Origin: Lysobacterales bacterium 15-68-25
GTDB lineage: Bacteria > Pseudomonadota > Gammaproteobacteria > Xanthomonadales > Rhodanobacteraceae
DNA length: 64,000 bases
NCBI GenBank assembly: GCA_002279065.1
Contig: NCKB01000003.1
Span: 1-64,000 of the forward strand
Direction of reading: 5' to 3'
Shown here: positions 1-7,956 of the stretch, piece by piece
How the letters are laid out: each line of letters starts with the position of its first letter
Position numbering within the stretch: the first letter of the stretch is position 1
Translations under genes and position numbers: made by a program
Notes under the pieces: model-generated
Told to the model about the DNA's origin: nothing
Database searches by the model: none
The model's input: the letters and a program-made list of their open reading frames with translations, nothing else

Positions 1-98
1 CCCCATCGCGCACTCGGCGGGCTCTCGCCCGTCGCCTACGCCATGGCATCATCAACCACCTCTACTTCCGGCTGACTCGGAAAAACGAGGACGCTTCA
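1..98 (+). mobile_element. Right end of an IS3-family insertion sequence (truncated by window edge)
   Basis: Frame 1 from base 1 encodes PHRALGGLSPVAYA and stops at 73-75. This resembles the extreme C-terminus of IS3-family DDE transposases (the PH..LGG.SP signature after the integrase core). The following bases up to about 98, read from the other strand, begin TGAAGCGTCC, which fits an IS3 terminal inverted repeat (TGA at the tip). Coding similarity to a different gene family begins at base 99. The left end lies outside the window, so the target duplication cannot be checked. The exact boundary is inferred. Confidence 0.6.
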
Positions 99-296
99 AC
101 CCCTAGAGGGTCCGTTCACGCCTTCGCCAACCCCTTCGGAGTGCAGGCGCGCGCCTTGGTCGTGAACTCACCCGACATCGGCGCCCAATTTTTCAGGGAT
201 GTCGCCGCCGTACTCGGTGGCGGCGGACCGCCGGACAAGGTGGCGCTCGCGCAGGTGATGGGTCGCTATGGGCTGGTACCGAGCGCTCCTGGTTGA
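99..296 (+). pseudogene. C-terminal remnant of a cupin-domain protein, 5' part displaced by the IS element
   Basis: The frame starting TPRGSVHAFANPFG and ending GRYGLVPSAPG (stop 294-296) reads like the second half of a small cupin: a P-R-G-x-V-H-x-F strand followed by a helical tail. No start codon or upstream cupin barrel precedes it. Instead the IS3 end abuts it directly. The simplest reading is that the insertion split the gene and this is the downstream piece. A GTG at 141 could start a 51-aa fragment, but that would lack the cupin core. Base composition matches the neighbours. Confidence 0.55.
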
Positions 297-447
297 TGCC
301 TGGGCGGGGGTCCAGGCCAACCCGATCGTTCGCCCGGCCGGGGAGCATCCTGGCCCTGCGTTTACGAGACCTGCCATGCCATGCGGGACACGAAGGCGCC
401 CGTCATCCTTCTTTCCACCAATGAAGCAGCCGACGGACGGCATTGCC

Positions 448-717
448 ATGATCCCCTGCCTGACTTGCGGAGCACCGCTGGAGCATCCGACCGCGACGTG
501 CGCGTTCGACGTACCCGGGGAACGCGCACCCTGGCGAGCTGATTACGAGGCCATGGCCCGGGGCGAGATGAGCCACGCAGAGCACCAGGTGCTGGTTGCC
601 CGCTGGGCCCTGCACAACGGCCACCTGCATAGCGAGCGCGCGCTGGCCAGGTTGCGCTCGATTGCCGCACTCAGCCACGGGCAGCCCGTCAGGATGTTCA
701 AGCTTGCGGGGGAGTAA
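448..717 (+). CDS. Small hypothetical protein with one CxxC
   Basis: This is an 89-aa reading frame starting MIPCLTCGAPLEH and ending FKLAGE. I do not recognise the family. A single CxxC sits at the N-terminus and the rest is predicted helical and rich in Ala, Arg and His, with no signal peptide or membrane segment. Another ATG at 421 would add nine residues; ATG 448 has a GGACGG stretch a few bases upstream, a weak ribosome site. The gene converges with the motility operon that ends at 798. It may be a real lineage-specific gene or a chance frame in this IS-disturbed area. Confidence 0.4.
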   Translation: MIPCLTCGAPLEHPTATCAFDVPGERAPWRADYEAMARGEMSHAEHQVLVARWALHNGHLHSERALARLRSIAALSHGQPVRMFKLAGE

Positions 718-726
718 GGCGGCGGG

Positions 727-740
727 CTTCGGCCGAAGCG
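727..740. other. 14-bp perfect palindrome between convergent genes
   Basis: The sequence GCTTCGGCCGAAGC lies between the small gene ending at 717 and cheW ending at 798. It could form a short hairpin at the end of the motility operon transcript. There is no T-tract on either side, so it is not a canonical intrinsic terminator. Confidence 0.3.
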
Positions 741-797
741 CCGTCGCTTGAAGCAAGACTCCCCCCGGTGAGCGGCGGCGAATGTCGCCTGCCGGCC

Positions 798-1280
798 TCA
801 ACCCTCGCCTGGCACCCGGCACAGCTTGGCGATATCCAGCAGCGCGACGAAACCGCCGGCGACGGGCACCACGCCCTTGACCGGGTCGTCCGGGCGGGGG
901 GCGCGGCCGGCCGGGGGCGGTTCGATGGCATCGGGCGTGGGGTGGATCAGCTCACCGATGGCGTCCACGCGCAGGCCGACCGTCTGCCCCGCCACCTGCA
1001 GCATCACCACGCGCACGCGCGCGTGATCGGCCGCCGGCTGGCGGGGAAGGTCGAGGCGGCAGCGCCCGTCCATCACCGGCACGATCTGCCCGCGCAGGTG
1101 GCGGATGCCGAGCAGGTCGGGCGCGGCGCCCGGCACGGGGGTGAGTTCGCCGTCACGCAGCACCTCGCCGACCCGGGCCAGTGGCGCGGCGTACTGCTGG
1201 CCGGCCAGGGCGAACACCAGCCACGACTGGTCGGTGGCTTCCACGGACGGCGTGCGGGTGCGGAGCGATGCGGTATTCAT
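798..1280 (-). CDS. cheW: Chemotaxis coupling protein CheW
   Basis: This 160-aa protein consists of one CheW-like domain (about residues 20-155). It links chemoreceptors to the P5 domain of the CheA kinase in the polar signalling array. Visible hallmarks are the FALAGQQYAAPLARVGEV strand, LRGQIVPVMD and VGLRVDAIGEL. It is the last gene of the motility operon, and its ATG overlaps the motD stop (TGATG), so it is probably translationally coupled. In Pseudomonas this position follows motCD and holds parC, the CheW-like parP and cheW. Only a single CheW-like gene is present here. Confidence 0.9.
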   Translation of the reverse strand: MNTASLRTRTPSVEATDQSWLVFALAGQQYAAPLARVGEVLRDGELTPVPGAAPDLLGIRHLRGQIVPVMDGRCRLDLPRQPAADHARVRVVMLQVAGQTVGLRVDAIGELIHPTPDAIEPPPAGRAPRPDDPVKGVVPVAGGFVALLDIAKLCRVPGEG

Positions 1281-2287
1281 CGGAGGGACTCGCGGTCAGG
1301 CGGGTTGCTGGCCACCGCGGTGCCGTCGCCATGCACGGTGATCGTGGGGGCGACCGTGGCCGGACCGACGGTCGGCACGGCGGGTGCCTGTGGTTGTGCG
1401 GGGGCGAAAGCGTGGGCGACGGCGGCATCCACGCCGGTGGCAGGTCCGGCCGGCGGCGCGGCATCGGCCGACTGCGCCTTGCCGCCGGCGTCGTCGGTGA
1501 AGCGGCTCGGGCCTTCGCGGTCGCTCAGCACCACCACCAGCACGCGGCGGTTGCGGTTGCGACCTTCCTCGGTGGCGTTGTCGGCCACCGGGCGCACCTC
1601 GCCCCAGCCCATGATGCCGAGCCGGTTGAGCGCCACGCCGTGGTCGGCGAACAGACGCGCCACGCTGGCTGCGCGCGCCGCGGACAGCTCCCAGTTGGAG
1701 GGGAACTGCGGCGTGCTGATCGGCCGGTTGTCGGTATAGCCCTCGATGCGCAGCGGGTTGGGGAACGGCGCGAGGATGCCGCCCAGGTTGTCGAGCACGC
1801 TCTGCGCCTGCGGCGCGATGCGGGCCACGCCGCTGGGAAAGAGGATGTCGGTGCGGATCTCGATCTCCAGCCAGTTCGGCGCGCGTCGCAGCGCCACCAG
1901 GTTCTTGTCGATCAGCGGCTTGAGCGCGTCCTCCACGCTGCGCTGGATGGCGGAGAGGTTCTTCTGCTCCGACGACGGTGCGGGCTGGGCCGCCGAGCCC
2001 GGCAGCGCGATCGGCGTGAGCGCCGAGCCCCGACCGCTGGCCTGCGGATCGACCGCGGGCGCCGCGGTGGCCGGGGCCTCGGGTGCAAGGTTGGAAGGCG
2101 CGATCACGCGGGCGGAGCCGTGGAAGGCCTCCATCATCGACTGCGACAGTACGCGGTACTTGCCCTCGTTGACCGCGGACATCGCGTACATCACCACGAA
2201 GAACGCCAGCAGCAGGGTGATCAGGTCGCCGTAGGGGATCGCCCAGCGCTCGTGGTTCACATGCTCTTCGTGGCGCTTGCGCCTCAT
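1277..2287 (-). CDS. motD: Flagellar stator protein MotD (MotB family)
   Basis: The product is 336 aa. The peptidoglycan-anchoring stator subunit pairs with MotC to drive proton-powered rotation. A single membrane helix (about residues 16-38, IPYGDLITLLLAFFVVMY) carries the proton-binding aspartate at Asp21. A plug/linker region follows, then an OmpA-like peptidoglycan-binding domain with EGYTDNRP and the NWELSAARA motif (about 165-270). The last 70 residues are a Pro/Ala-rich tail, longer than in E. coli MotB. The start ATG overlaps the motC stop (ATGA), which fixes it; longer frames upstream belong to the motC shadow. Confidence 0.92.
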   Translation of the reverse strand: MRRKRHEEHVNHERWAIPYGDLITLLLAFFVVMYAMSAVNEGKYRVLSQSMMEAFHGSARVIAPSNLAPEAPATAAPAVDPQASGRGSALTPIALPGSAAQPAPSSEQKNLSAIQRSVEDALKPLIDKNLVALRRAPNWLEIEIRTDILFPSGVARIAPQAQSVLDNLGGILAPFPNPLRIEGYTDNRPISTPQFPSNWELSAARAASVARLFADHGVALNRLGIMGWGEVRPVADNATEEGRNRNRRVLVVVLSDREGPSRFTDDAGGKAQSADAAPPAGPATGVDAAVAHAFAPAQPQAPAVPTVGPATVAPTITVHGDGTAVASNPPDRESLR

Positions 2288-3024
2288 GGCAGGTAGCCCT
2301 GCAGCTTGCTCTCGATCTGCCGCGGGTTGTCGCCCTGCGCGATGGCCACCAGTCCCTCGACGAGGATCTCGCGCATCTCGGTCTGCTTGTGGATCGTGCC
2401 CTTCAGCCGCGAGGCGATCGGCAGCATCAGCAGGTTGGCCAGGCCGATGCCGTAGATGGTGGCGACGAACGCGGCGGCGATGCCATGGCCGAGTTTGCTG
2501 GGATCGGCCAGGTTCTGCATCACCGCCATCAGGCCCATCACCGCGCCGATGATGCCCATGGTGGGCGAGTAGGTACCGGCGTTCTCGAATACCTTGGCCG
2601 CATCGATGTCGATCTGCTCGCGCGTGCCCATCTCCACTTCCAGCACGCTGCGGATCGCCTCCGGCTCGCCGCCGTCGATCAGCAGCTGCAGCCCCTTGCG
2701 GGCGAAGCCGTCCTCCAGCGCGTCCAATTGCGGCTCCAGGCCGAGCAGGCCCTGGCGGCGGGAGATCTCGCTCCAGCCGATGATCTGGCTGATCAGGTCC
2801 TGCGGGTAGTGGCGTGGCGGCTTGTATACCCGCGGCAGCAATTGCACGGCGCGCTTGAGCACCTTGCCCGGGGTCTGCACCATCAGCGCGGCAAAGGTGC
2901 CGGCGAATACGATCAGGAACGCGGCCGGGTTCCACAGCGACTCCAGGCTGGAGCCCTTGAGCACCGTGCCGACGGCCACGACCACGAAGGCCAGGATCGT
3001 ACCGATGATGCTGACCAGATCCAT
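2284..3024 (-). CDS. motC: Flagellar stator protein MotC (MotA family)
   Basis: This 246-aa MotA/ExbB-type integral membrane protein starts MDLVSIIGTILAFVVVAVG. It has four predicted membrane segments: two near the N-terminus, and two around residues 150-205 (TYSPTMGIIGAVMGLMAVM and FVATIYGIGLANLLMLPIA). The large cytoplasmic loop between them contacts FliG to generate torque. It lies between cheA and motD with TGATG and ATGA overlaps, as in pseudomonads, where MotCD is the second stator set alongside MotAB. A MotAB pair is not in this window. Confidence 0.92.
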   Translation of the reverse strand: MDLVSIIGTILAFVVVAVGTVLKGSSLESLWNPAAFLIVFAGTFAALMVQTPGKVLKRAVQLLPRVYKPPRHYPQDLISQIIGWSEISRRQGLLGLEPQLDALEDGFARKGLQLLIDGGEPEAIRSVLEVEMGTREQIDIDAAKVFENAGTYSPTMGIIGAVMGLMAVMQNLADPSKLGHGIAAAFVATIYGIGLANLLMLPIASRLKGTIHKQTEMREILVEGLVAIAQGDNPRQIESKLQGYLP

Positions 3025-5027
3025 CAGGCGGTCATCCTCATCGACGGAAGCAGCTCACCGCTGTCGTCGGCCAGCCCGGCCAGGTCGAGCACCAGCGCCA
3101 GCCGGCCATCGCCGGTGACGGTGGCACCGGCCACGCCGGCCACGCCCTCGAACAGGTGGCCGAGCGGCTTGACCATGACGTCCTCGCGGCCGAGCACCTC
3201 GTGCACCAGGCAGCCCAGGCGCTGGTGACCGATGTGCAGCACCACCACGTGCCGCCCTGACGCGCCGGTGACGCCGGCCCACCCGGACAGGTCGCCCAGC
3301 ACCAGGGCGCGCCCGCGATGCGCGGCGACCATGCGGCCGTCGAGCAGGCTATCCTGCCCCGGACGCAGCTCGAACACCTCGTCCACGTTGCTCAGCGGCA
3401 GCGCCAGCAGGCGATCGCCCACGCGCACCATCAGCACGCGCAGGATCGCCAGGGTCAGCGGCACCGCCAGCTCCAGCGTGCTGCCGCGGCCGAGCTTCGA
3501 GGTCACCTGCAGGGTGCCGCCCAGCTCGGTGATGCGGGTCTTGACCACGTCCATGCCGACGCCGCGGCCGGAGATGTCCGATACGGTCGCCGCCGTGCTG
3601 AAGCCGGCCCGGAAGATCAGTTCGTAGCACTCGTTCTCGGTCAGTCGGGCGGCCTGGGCCTCGTCGATGACGCCCTTCTCCACCGCCTTGCGCCGGAGCA
3701 CCTCGGGGTTCATGCCACGGCCGTCGTCGCTGACCGAAATGACGATGCGCTCGCCACGCTGGGCGGCGGCAAGCCGCACCGTGCCGCGGCGCGGCTTGCC
3801 GGCGCGCTCGCGCTCCTCGGGCCCTTCCAGGCCGTGGTCGAGCGCGTTGCGGATCAGGTGCACCATCGGATCGGCCAGCGCCTCGACCAGGCTGCGGTCC
3901 AGGTCGGTGCCCTCGCCTTCGGTGACCAGGTCCACGTCCTTGCCGAGCTGGCGGGCGAGGTCGCGCACGATGCGCGGGAAACGCTGGAACAGGCGACCGA
4001 CCGGCTGCATGCGCATGCCGAGCACGGCGCTCTGCAGGTCGTCCGCCACGCGGTTGAGCTCGTCCACGGTGGACGACAGGGTGTCGTCGCCGTTGCGCGA
4101 GGCCAGCGTGAGCAGGCGATTGCGCAGCAGCAGGAGCTCGCCGGCCTGGTTGACCAGCGCGTCGAGCCGGGTGGTGTCCACGCGCACGGTGGTCTCGGCT
4201 GCCGGAGCCGCGGCGCGGGCCGGCGCAGGTGCCGGGGCCGTGGGTGCCGGCGCAGGCACGGGAGCCGATGCGGCGGCGGGCGGTGCGGAGGCGGTCGGCA
4301 ACTGGCCGGGGACACCGGTGCCGTGCAACGAGTCGAGCAGCGCTTCGAACTCGTCGTCGTTGATCGCGCCCGGTGCGGCGGGCGGCGTTGCGGGTGGCGC
4401 CGCCGAGGTGCCTCCCGGTGCGCCGCCACCGTGCAGCTGGTCCAGCAGCGCCTCGAACTCGTCGTCGCCGATGCTGCCCGAGGCGACCGCAGCCACGGGC
4501 TCCGGCACGACCGCGCCCGGCGCCGCCGTACCGTAGAGCGAGTCCAGCAACGCTTCGAATTCACTGTCGTCGATGGTGCCTGGCGCAGACGACGGCGGCG
4601 GTGCGGCCACGACCGGCGCCGGAGCCGGAGCCGGCACGGGCTTCGCTCCGCCGGGGGTGAGCCGGGCCAGCAGGCTGGCCGGCGGCATTTCCATGGACTG
4701 GCCGGCGGCCAGCGCGGCCATCATCGCCTGCAGCAGGTCCAGCGCCTCGAGCAGCGCGTCCATCCGCGGCGGATCGATCAGCAGCGCACCGTTGCGGGCG
4801 GCATTGAGCAGGTCCTCGGCGTGATGGCACAGCTGCACCATCGGCTCGACGTTGAGGAAGCCGGCACCGCCCTTGACCGTGTGGAAGGCGCGGAACACCG
4901 CGTTGAGCAGTTCCGCGTCCTGCGGGGCGGCCTCCAGGTCGACCAGCTGCTCGCCCAGGCGTTCGACCAGCTCCCCGGCCTCGACCAGGAAGTCGTCGCG
5001 CAATTCGGCATCGAAGGAGGGATCCAT
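3024..5027 (-). CDS. cheA: Chemotaxis histidine kinase CheA
   Basis: The 667-aa array kinase phosphorylates CheY. The P1/Hpt domain (residues 1-110) has the phospho-acceptor His49 in FRAFHTVKGG. P3 dimerisation is about 278-345, the P4 ATPase carries the N-box LIRNALDHGL, the G1 box DDGRGM and the G2 box GRGVGMD, and P5 (CheW-like) is about 525-660. No folded P2 CheY-binding domain is visible. Instead residues 120-278 form an Ala/Pro-rich linker with three copies of a DDEFEALLDxLHG motif at about 151-167, 186-201 and 221-237. I recall similar motifs in Pseudomonas CheA. The gene overlaps motC, and 94 bases separate it from cheZ. Confidence 0.96.
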   Translation of the reverse strand: MDPSFDAELRDDFLVEAGELVERLGEQLVDLEAAPQDAELLNAVFRAFHTVKGGAGFLNVEPMVQLCHHAEDLLNAARNGALLIDPPRMDALLEALDLLQAMMAALAAGQSMEMPPASLLARLTPGGAKPVPAPAPAPVVAAPPPSSAPGTIDDSEFEALLDSLYGTAAPGAVVPEPVAAVASGSIGDDEFEALLDQLHGGGAPGGTSAAPPATPPAAPGAINDDEFEALLDSLHGTGVPGQLPTASAPPAAASAPVPAPAPTAPAPAPARAAAPAAETTVRVDTTRLDALVNQAGELLLLRNRLLTLASRNGDDTLSSTVDELNRVADDLQSAVLGMRMQPVGRLFQRFPRIVRDLARQLGKDVDLVTEGEGTDLDRSLVEALADPMVHLIRNALDHGLEGPEERERAGKPRRGTVRLAAAQRGERIVISVSDDGRGMNPEVLRRKAVEKGVIDEAQAARLTENECYELIFRAGFSTAATVSDISGRGVGMDVVKTRITELGGTLQVTSKLGRGSTLELAVPLTLAILRVLMVRVGDRLLALPLSNVDEVFELRPGQDSLLDGRMVAAHRGRALVLGDLSGWAGVTGASGRHVVVLHIGHQRLGCLVHEVLGREDVMVKPLGHLFEGVAGVAGATVTGDGRLALVLDLAGLADDSGELLPSMRMTA

Positions 5028-5121
5028 CTAGCCCCCTCTCCCCGACGGGCGCATCGCTTCGCCTGCCGCCGTGGCGGCGGGGTGGCGGCGCGGCGTGAGC
5101 GGCATCGGCATCATGCGCGCC

Positions 5122-5763
5122 TCAGAAGCCGAATTCGCTGAGCAGGCGGTCGGCCTCGTCCTGGCTGTTGATCTTCTCGACCTCCTCCACCGTCTCGCGA
5201 CCGGACAGCGCGCCGGTGAGCCGCACCAGCTCGATCATCGCCGACTCCACCGAGCCGATGAAGGACACGACCTTCTTGATGCGCTGGCCGGACAGGTCCT
5301 GCCAGGACTGCGCCATCACCATGTCGTTGAGGCCGGCGGTGCAGTGCTCGGCGAATGCGTTGGCCTGCGTCGCCAGCGCGACCACCGGCTCGGCCGAGCC
5401 ATCGGCGGAGGCCAGCATGGCCTGGGCATCGCTGGCCAGCGCCGCCGCCTGCGGGCGCATGCGCTCGGCGAAATCGATGGTGCGGTGCGCCGCCTGCGAG
5501 CTCATCTCCAGCACGTCCTGCAGGTGCTTGCGGGCGTCGGTGACGTTGTCGGGGTAGCCCTCCTGCACCAGATCGCCGCCGAGGCGGCTGACCGCGTCGT
5601 GCAGGTCGCGGGCAAGCACGCCGAGCGCGCGGAACAGTTTCTGCTCGCGCTGGCGCACGAGGGAATCGAGCGCGTGTTCGAAGGCCGGGCCGTCCGGGCT
5701 GGTCAGCAGCTGGTGCAGCTCGTCGGGCAGCGACTCGCGGGTCAGGGAAAGTTGCGCGCTCAT
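5122..5763 (-). CDS. cheZ: CheY-P phosphatase CheZ
   Basis: This 213-aa helical protein dephosphorylates CheY-P and so resets the flagellar switch. It contains the active-site segment [14 protein letters not shown], with the Asp and Gln of the CheZ catalytic patch. The C-terminal peptide [12 protein letters not shown] resembles the conserved CheY-tethering tail that ends in LGF in E. coli. The long central helices (about 35-165) would form the dimer hairpin. It overlaps cheY by four bases (ATGA), as in most polar-flagellate operons. Confidence 0.94.
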   Translation of the reverse strand: MSAQLSLTRESLPDELHQLLTSPDGPAFEHALDSLVRQREQKLFRALGVLARDLHDAVSRLGGDLVQEGYPDNVTDARKHLQDVLEMSSQAAHRTIDFAERMRPQAAALASDAQAMLASADGSAEPVVALATQANAFAEHCTAGLNDMVMAQSWQDLSGQRIKKVVSFIGSVESAMIELVRLTGALSGRETVEEVEKINSQDEADRLLSEFGF

Positions 5764-6167
5764 GCGGCGGCTCCCGCGGCAGCGAGCCGTTCGAAGATCT
5801 TGGTCAGCTTTTCCTGCAGCGTGGCGGCGGTGAAGGGCTTGACGATGTAGCCGTTCACGCCGGCCTGCGCGGCGGCGATGATCTGGTCGCGGTTGTTCTC
5901 GGCCGTGACCATCAGCACCGGCATGGTCTTCAGCGCCGGCTCGGCACGGATCGCGCGCAGCAGGTCGATGCCGGTCATGTTCGGCATGTTCCAGTCGGTC
6001 ACGACCATGTCGAACGGCTGGGCCTTGAGCATCGCGATGGCCGCCTCGCCGTCGTCGGCCTCCTGGATGAGGTTGCCGGCGAAACCCAGCTCTACCAGCA
6101 GGTTCCTCACGATGCGGCGCATGGTGGAAAAGTCGTCCACCACCAGGATTTTCATGTTCTTGTTCAA
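5760..6167 (-). CDS. cheY: Chemotaxis response regulator CheY (TTG start)
   Basis: This 135-aa single-domain receiver binds FliM when phosphorylated and switches rotation. The acidic pair is in [12 protein letters not shown], the phospho-acceptor Asp in [12 protein letters not shown], then Thr (VMVTAENN) and Lys (YIVKPF). I chose the TTG start that gives [12 protein letters not shown] because GGAG lies six bases upstream and because homologues begin this way. An ATG four codons later, or a more distant ATG at 6185, are the alternatives. It follows fliA after 60 bases and is coupled to cheZ. Confidence 0.93.
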   Translation of the reverse strand: MNKNMKILVVDDFSTMRRIVRNLLVELGFAGNLIQEADDGEAAIAMLKAQPFDMVVTDWNMPNMTGIDLLRAIRAEPALKTMPVLMVTAENNRDQIIAAAQAGVNGYIVKPFTAATLQEKLTKIFERLAAAGAAA

Positions 6168-6227
6168 GCCCGTCTCCACTTGCACGCCTCGCGGTCGTGC
6201 GCCAGCCCTAGTGTTTCCGTGCGTCGC

Positions 6228-6962
6228 TCAGTCGTCGTCCCGCCACCCGGTCATGCGCGCGCGCAACCGGATGATGGCCTGGCCGTGGATCTGGCAGACC
6301 CGCGACTCGGTGACGCCGAGCACCGCGCCAATCTCTTTCAGGTTGAGTTCCTGCTCGTAATACAGCGACATCACCAGTTGCTCGCGCTCCGGCAGGGTGG
6401 TGATCGCGTCGATCAACGCCTGGCGCAGGCCGTCCTGCTCCAGTCCCTCCGCCGGGCCGAGGCTGTTGGCGTCGGCCACGTCCATCGCCGGGCTTCCGTC
6501 GCCGTCGTCCGGCGCCGTGAGGCTCAGCAACCGGGCGCTGGCGGCATCGGCCAGCACCTGGTGGTACTCGTCGGCGGTCATGCCCAACCGCTTCATGACC
6601 TCCGCATCGTCGGCGTCCGCGCCGGTCTCGATCTCGACCTGGCGCACCACGTCGGCGACTTCACGCGCCTTGCGGTGGACCGAGCGCGGCGTCCAGTCGG
6701 TCCGTCGCAACTCGTCGAGCATCGCGCCACGGATCCGGATGCCCGCATACGTCTCGAAGCTGGCCGAACGATCCGTCGCGTAGTTACGCGCCGCCTCCAG
6801 CAGGCCGATCATGCCCGCCTGGATGAGATCGCCCACGTCGACGCTGGGCGGCAGCCGCCCCATCAGGTGATAGGCGATGCGCCTGACCAGCGGCGCATGC
6901 GTTTTCACCAGTTCGTCGGCGCTTTGCCGTTGTAGTTGCAGGTATTCCGTCGCCACGCTCAT
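6228..6962 (-). CDS. fliA: Flagellar sigma factor FliA (sigma-28)
   Basis: The 244-aa alternative sigma factor is for late flagellar and chemotaxis genes. It has the region 2 core DLIQAGMIGLLEA with an aromatic/basic promoter-melting segment (FETYAGIRIRGAMLDELR), a shortened region 3, and a region 4 helix-turn-helix (LKEIGAVLGVTESRVCQIH) near the C-terminus. The start at 6962 gives MSVATEYLQLQ; upstream in-frame codons belong to the flhG region. One base separates it from the flhG stop. Its activity is normally held by FlgM, which is not in this window. Confidence 0.95.
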   Translation of the reverse strand: MSVATEYLQLQRQSADELVKTHAPLVRRIAYHLMGRLPPSVDVGDLIQAGMIGLLEAARNYATDRSASFETYAGIRIRGAMLDELRRTDWTPRSVHRKAREVADVVRQVEIETGADADDAEVMKRLGMTADEYHQVLADAASARLLSLTAPDDGDGSPAMDVADANSLGPAEGLEQDGLRQALIDAITTLPEREQLVMSLYYEQELNLKEIGAVLGVTESRVCQIHGQAIIRLRARMTGWRDDD

Positions 6963-6963
6963 C

Positions 6964-7956
6964 TCACCACCCCGTCGCCGGTGCAGCCTGACCACCGAAG
7001 AAAGCGATGCGGCCGAGCCCCTGACGATCGGGTTCTGCCCATGTATCGGCCGCACCTGCCAATTGCTTGAATGCCTGTGCCGAACGACTGCCCGGCGCCA
7101 TGTCCACCACCGCGTTCTGGCGGCGGATGGCCTGGCGCAGGCGCTCGTCCTGCGGCACCCAGCCCATGAAATCCAGCATCACGTCGAGGAACCGGTCGGT
7201 CACCCGGGCCAGCTTCTGGTGCAGCGCCCGGGCCTCGCCCAGGTTGCGCACCATGTTGGCCACCATGTGCAGCCGCTTGACCCCGAAATCCCGGCTGAGC
7301 ACCTTGGCCATCGCATAGGCGTCGGTGATCGAGGCGGGCTCGTCGCACACCACCAGCAGCACGTCGTCAGCCGCGGCGGCGAACATCGACACCGAGTCCG
7401 AGATGCCGGCAGCGGTGTCCACCAGCAGGAACTCCGGCACCTGCGGGAGCTCGTCGAAGGCGCGGATGACCGCGGCCTGCTCGCCCGAGCCCATCTGCGC
7501 CAGCCGGCGCGCGCCGGAGCCGGCGGGGATCACCTTCAGCCCGTGCGGGGCCTCCATGATCAGGTCCTGCAGCGCGCACTGGCCGTCGAGCATGTGGCCG
7601 AGGTGGCGCGAGGGCGCCAGGCCAAGCAGCACGTCGACGTTGGCCAGGCCGACGTCGGCATCCAGCAGCAGGGTGTCGCGGCCCATCATGGCCAGGGTCA
7701 TGCCCAGGTTCACCGCCACCGTGGTCTTGCCCACACCGCCCTTGCCGCCGCACACGGCGATGGTGCGGCAGCGGTGGCGGGATGTGCGCCGATCGAGATT
7801 GGCCGCCTGCGTCCCGGCCAACCGGTCAGGGGTGGCGATGCCGGTGCCGCTGATCGACGAAACCATCTGCTTGAGTCCCCAGGCCTGATTCATGGAAGCC
7901 GCGCGCGGATCCGCCGCGGCGTCGGAAAAGTCGTCGAAGGTGGACAGCGCGTTCAT
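6964..7956 (-). CDS. flhG: Flagellar number regulator FlhG (FleN), MinD-like ATPase
   Basis: This is a 330-aa ParA/MinD-type ATPase. The deviant Walker A is GGKGGVGKTT (about residues 69-78), the switch region DADVGLANVD and the Walker B-like LLVDTAAG. The family restrains flagellar number by stimulating FlhF GTPase activity and antagonising the master regulator FleQ. The N-terminal FlhF-activating helix, usually DQAxxLR, appears as MNQAWGLKQMV at about residues 22-32, so Asp is replaced by Asn. The gene overlaps flhF by four bases, and fliA follows one base later. The C-terminus includes a short amphipathic region. Confidence 0.93.
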   Translation of the reverse strand: MNALSTFDDFSDAAADPRAASMNQAWGLKQMVSSISGTGIATPDRLAGTQAANLDRRTSRHRCRTIAVCGGKGGVGKTTVAVNLGMTLAMMGRDTLLLDADVGLANVDVLLGLAPSRHLGHMLDGQCALQDLIMEAPHGLKVIPAGSGARRLAQMGSGEQAAVIRAFDELPQVPEFLLVDTAAGISDSVSMFAAAADDVLLVVCDEPASITDAYAMAKVLSRDFGVKRLHMVANMVRNLGEARALHQKLARVTDRFLDVMLDFMGWVPQDERLRQAIRRQNAVVDMAPGSRSAQAFKQLAGAADTWAEPDRQGLGRIAFFGGQAAPATGW

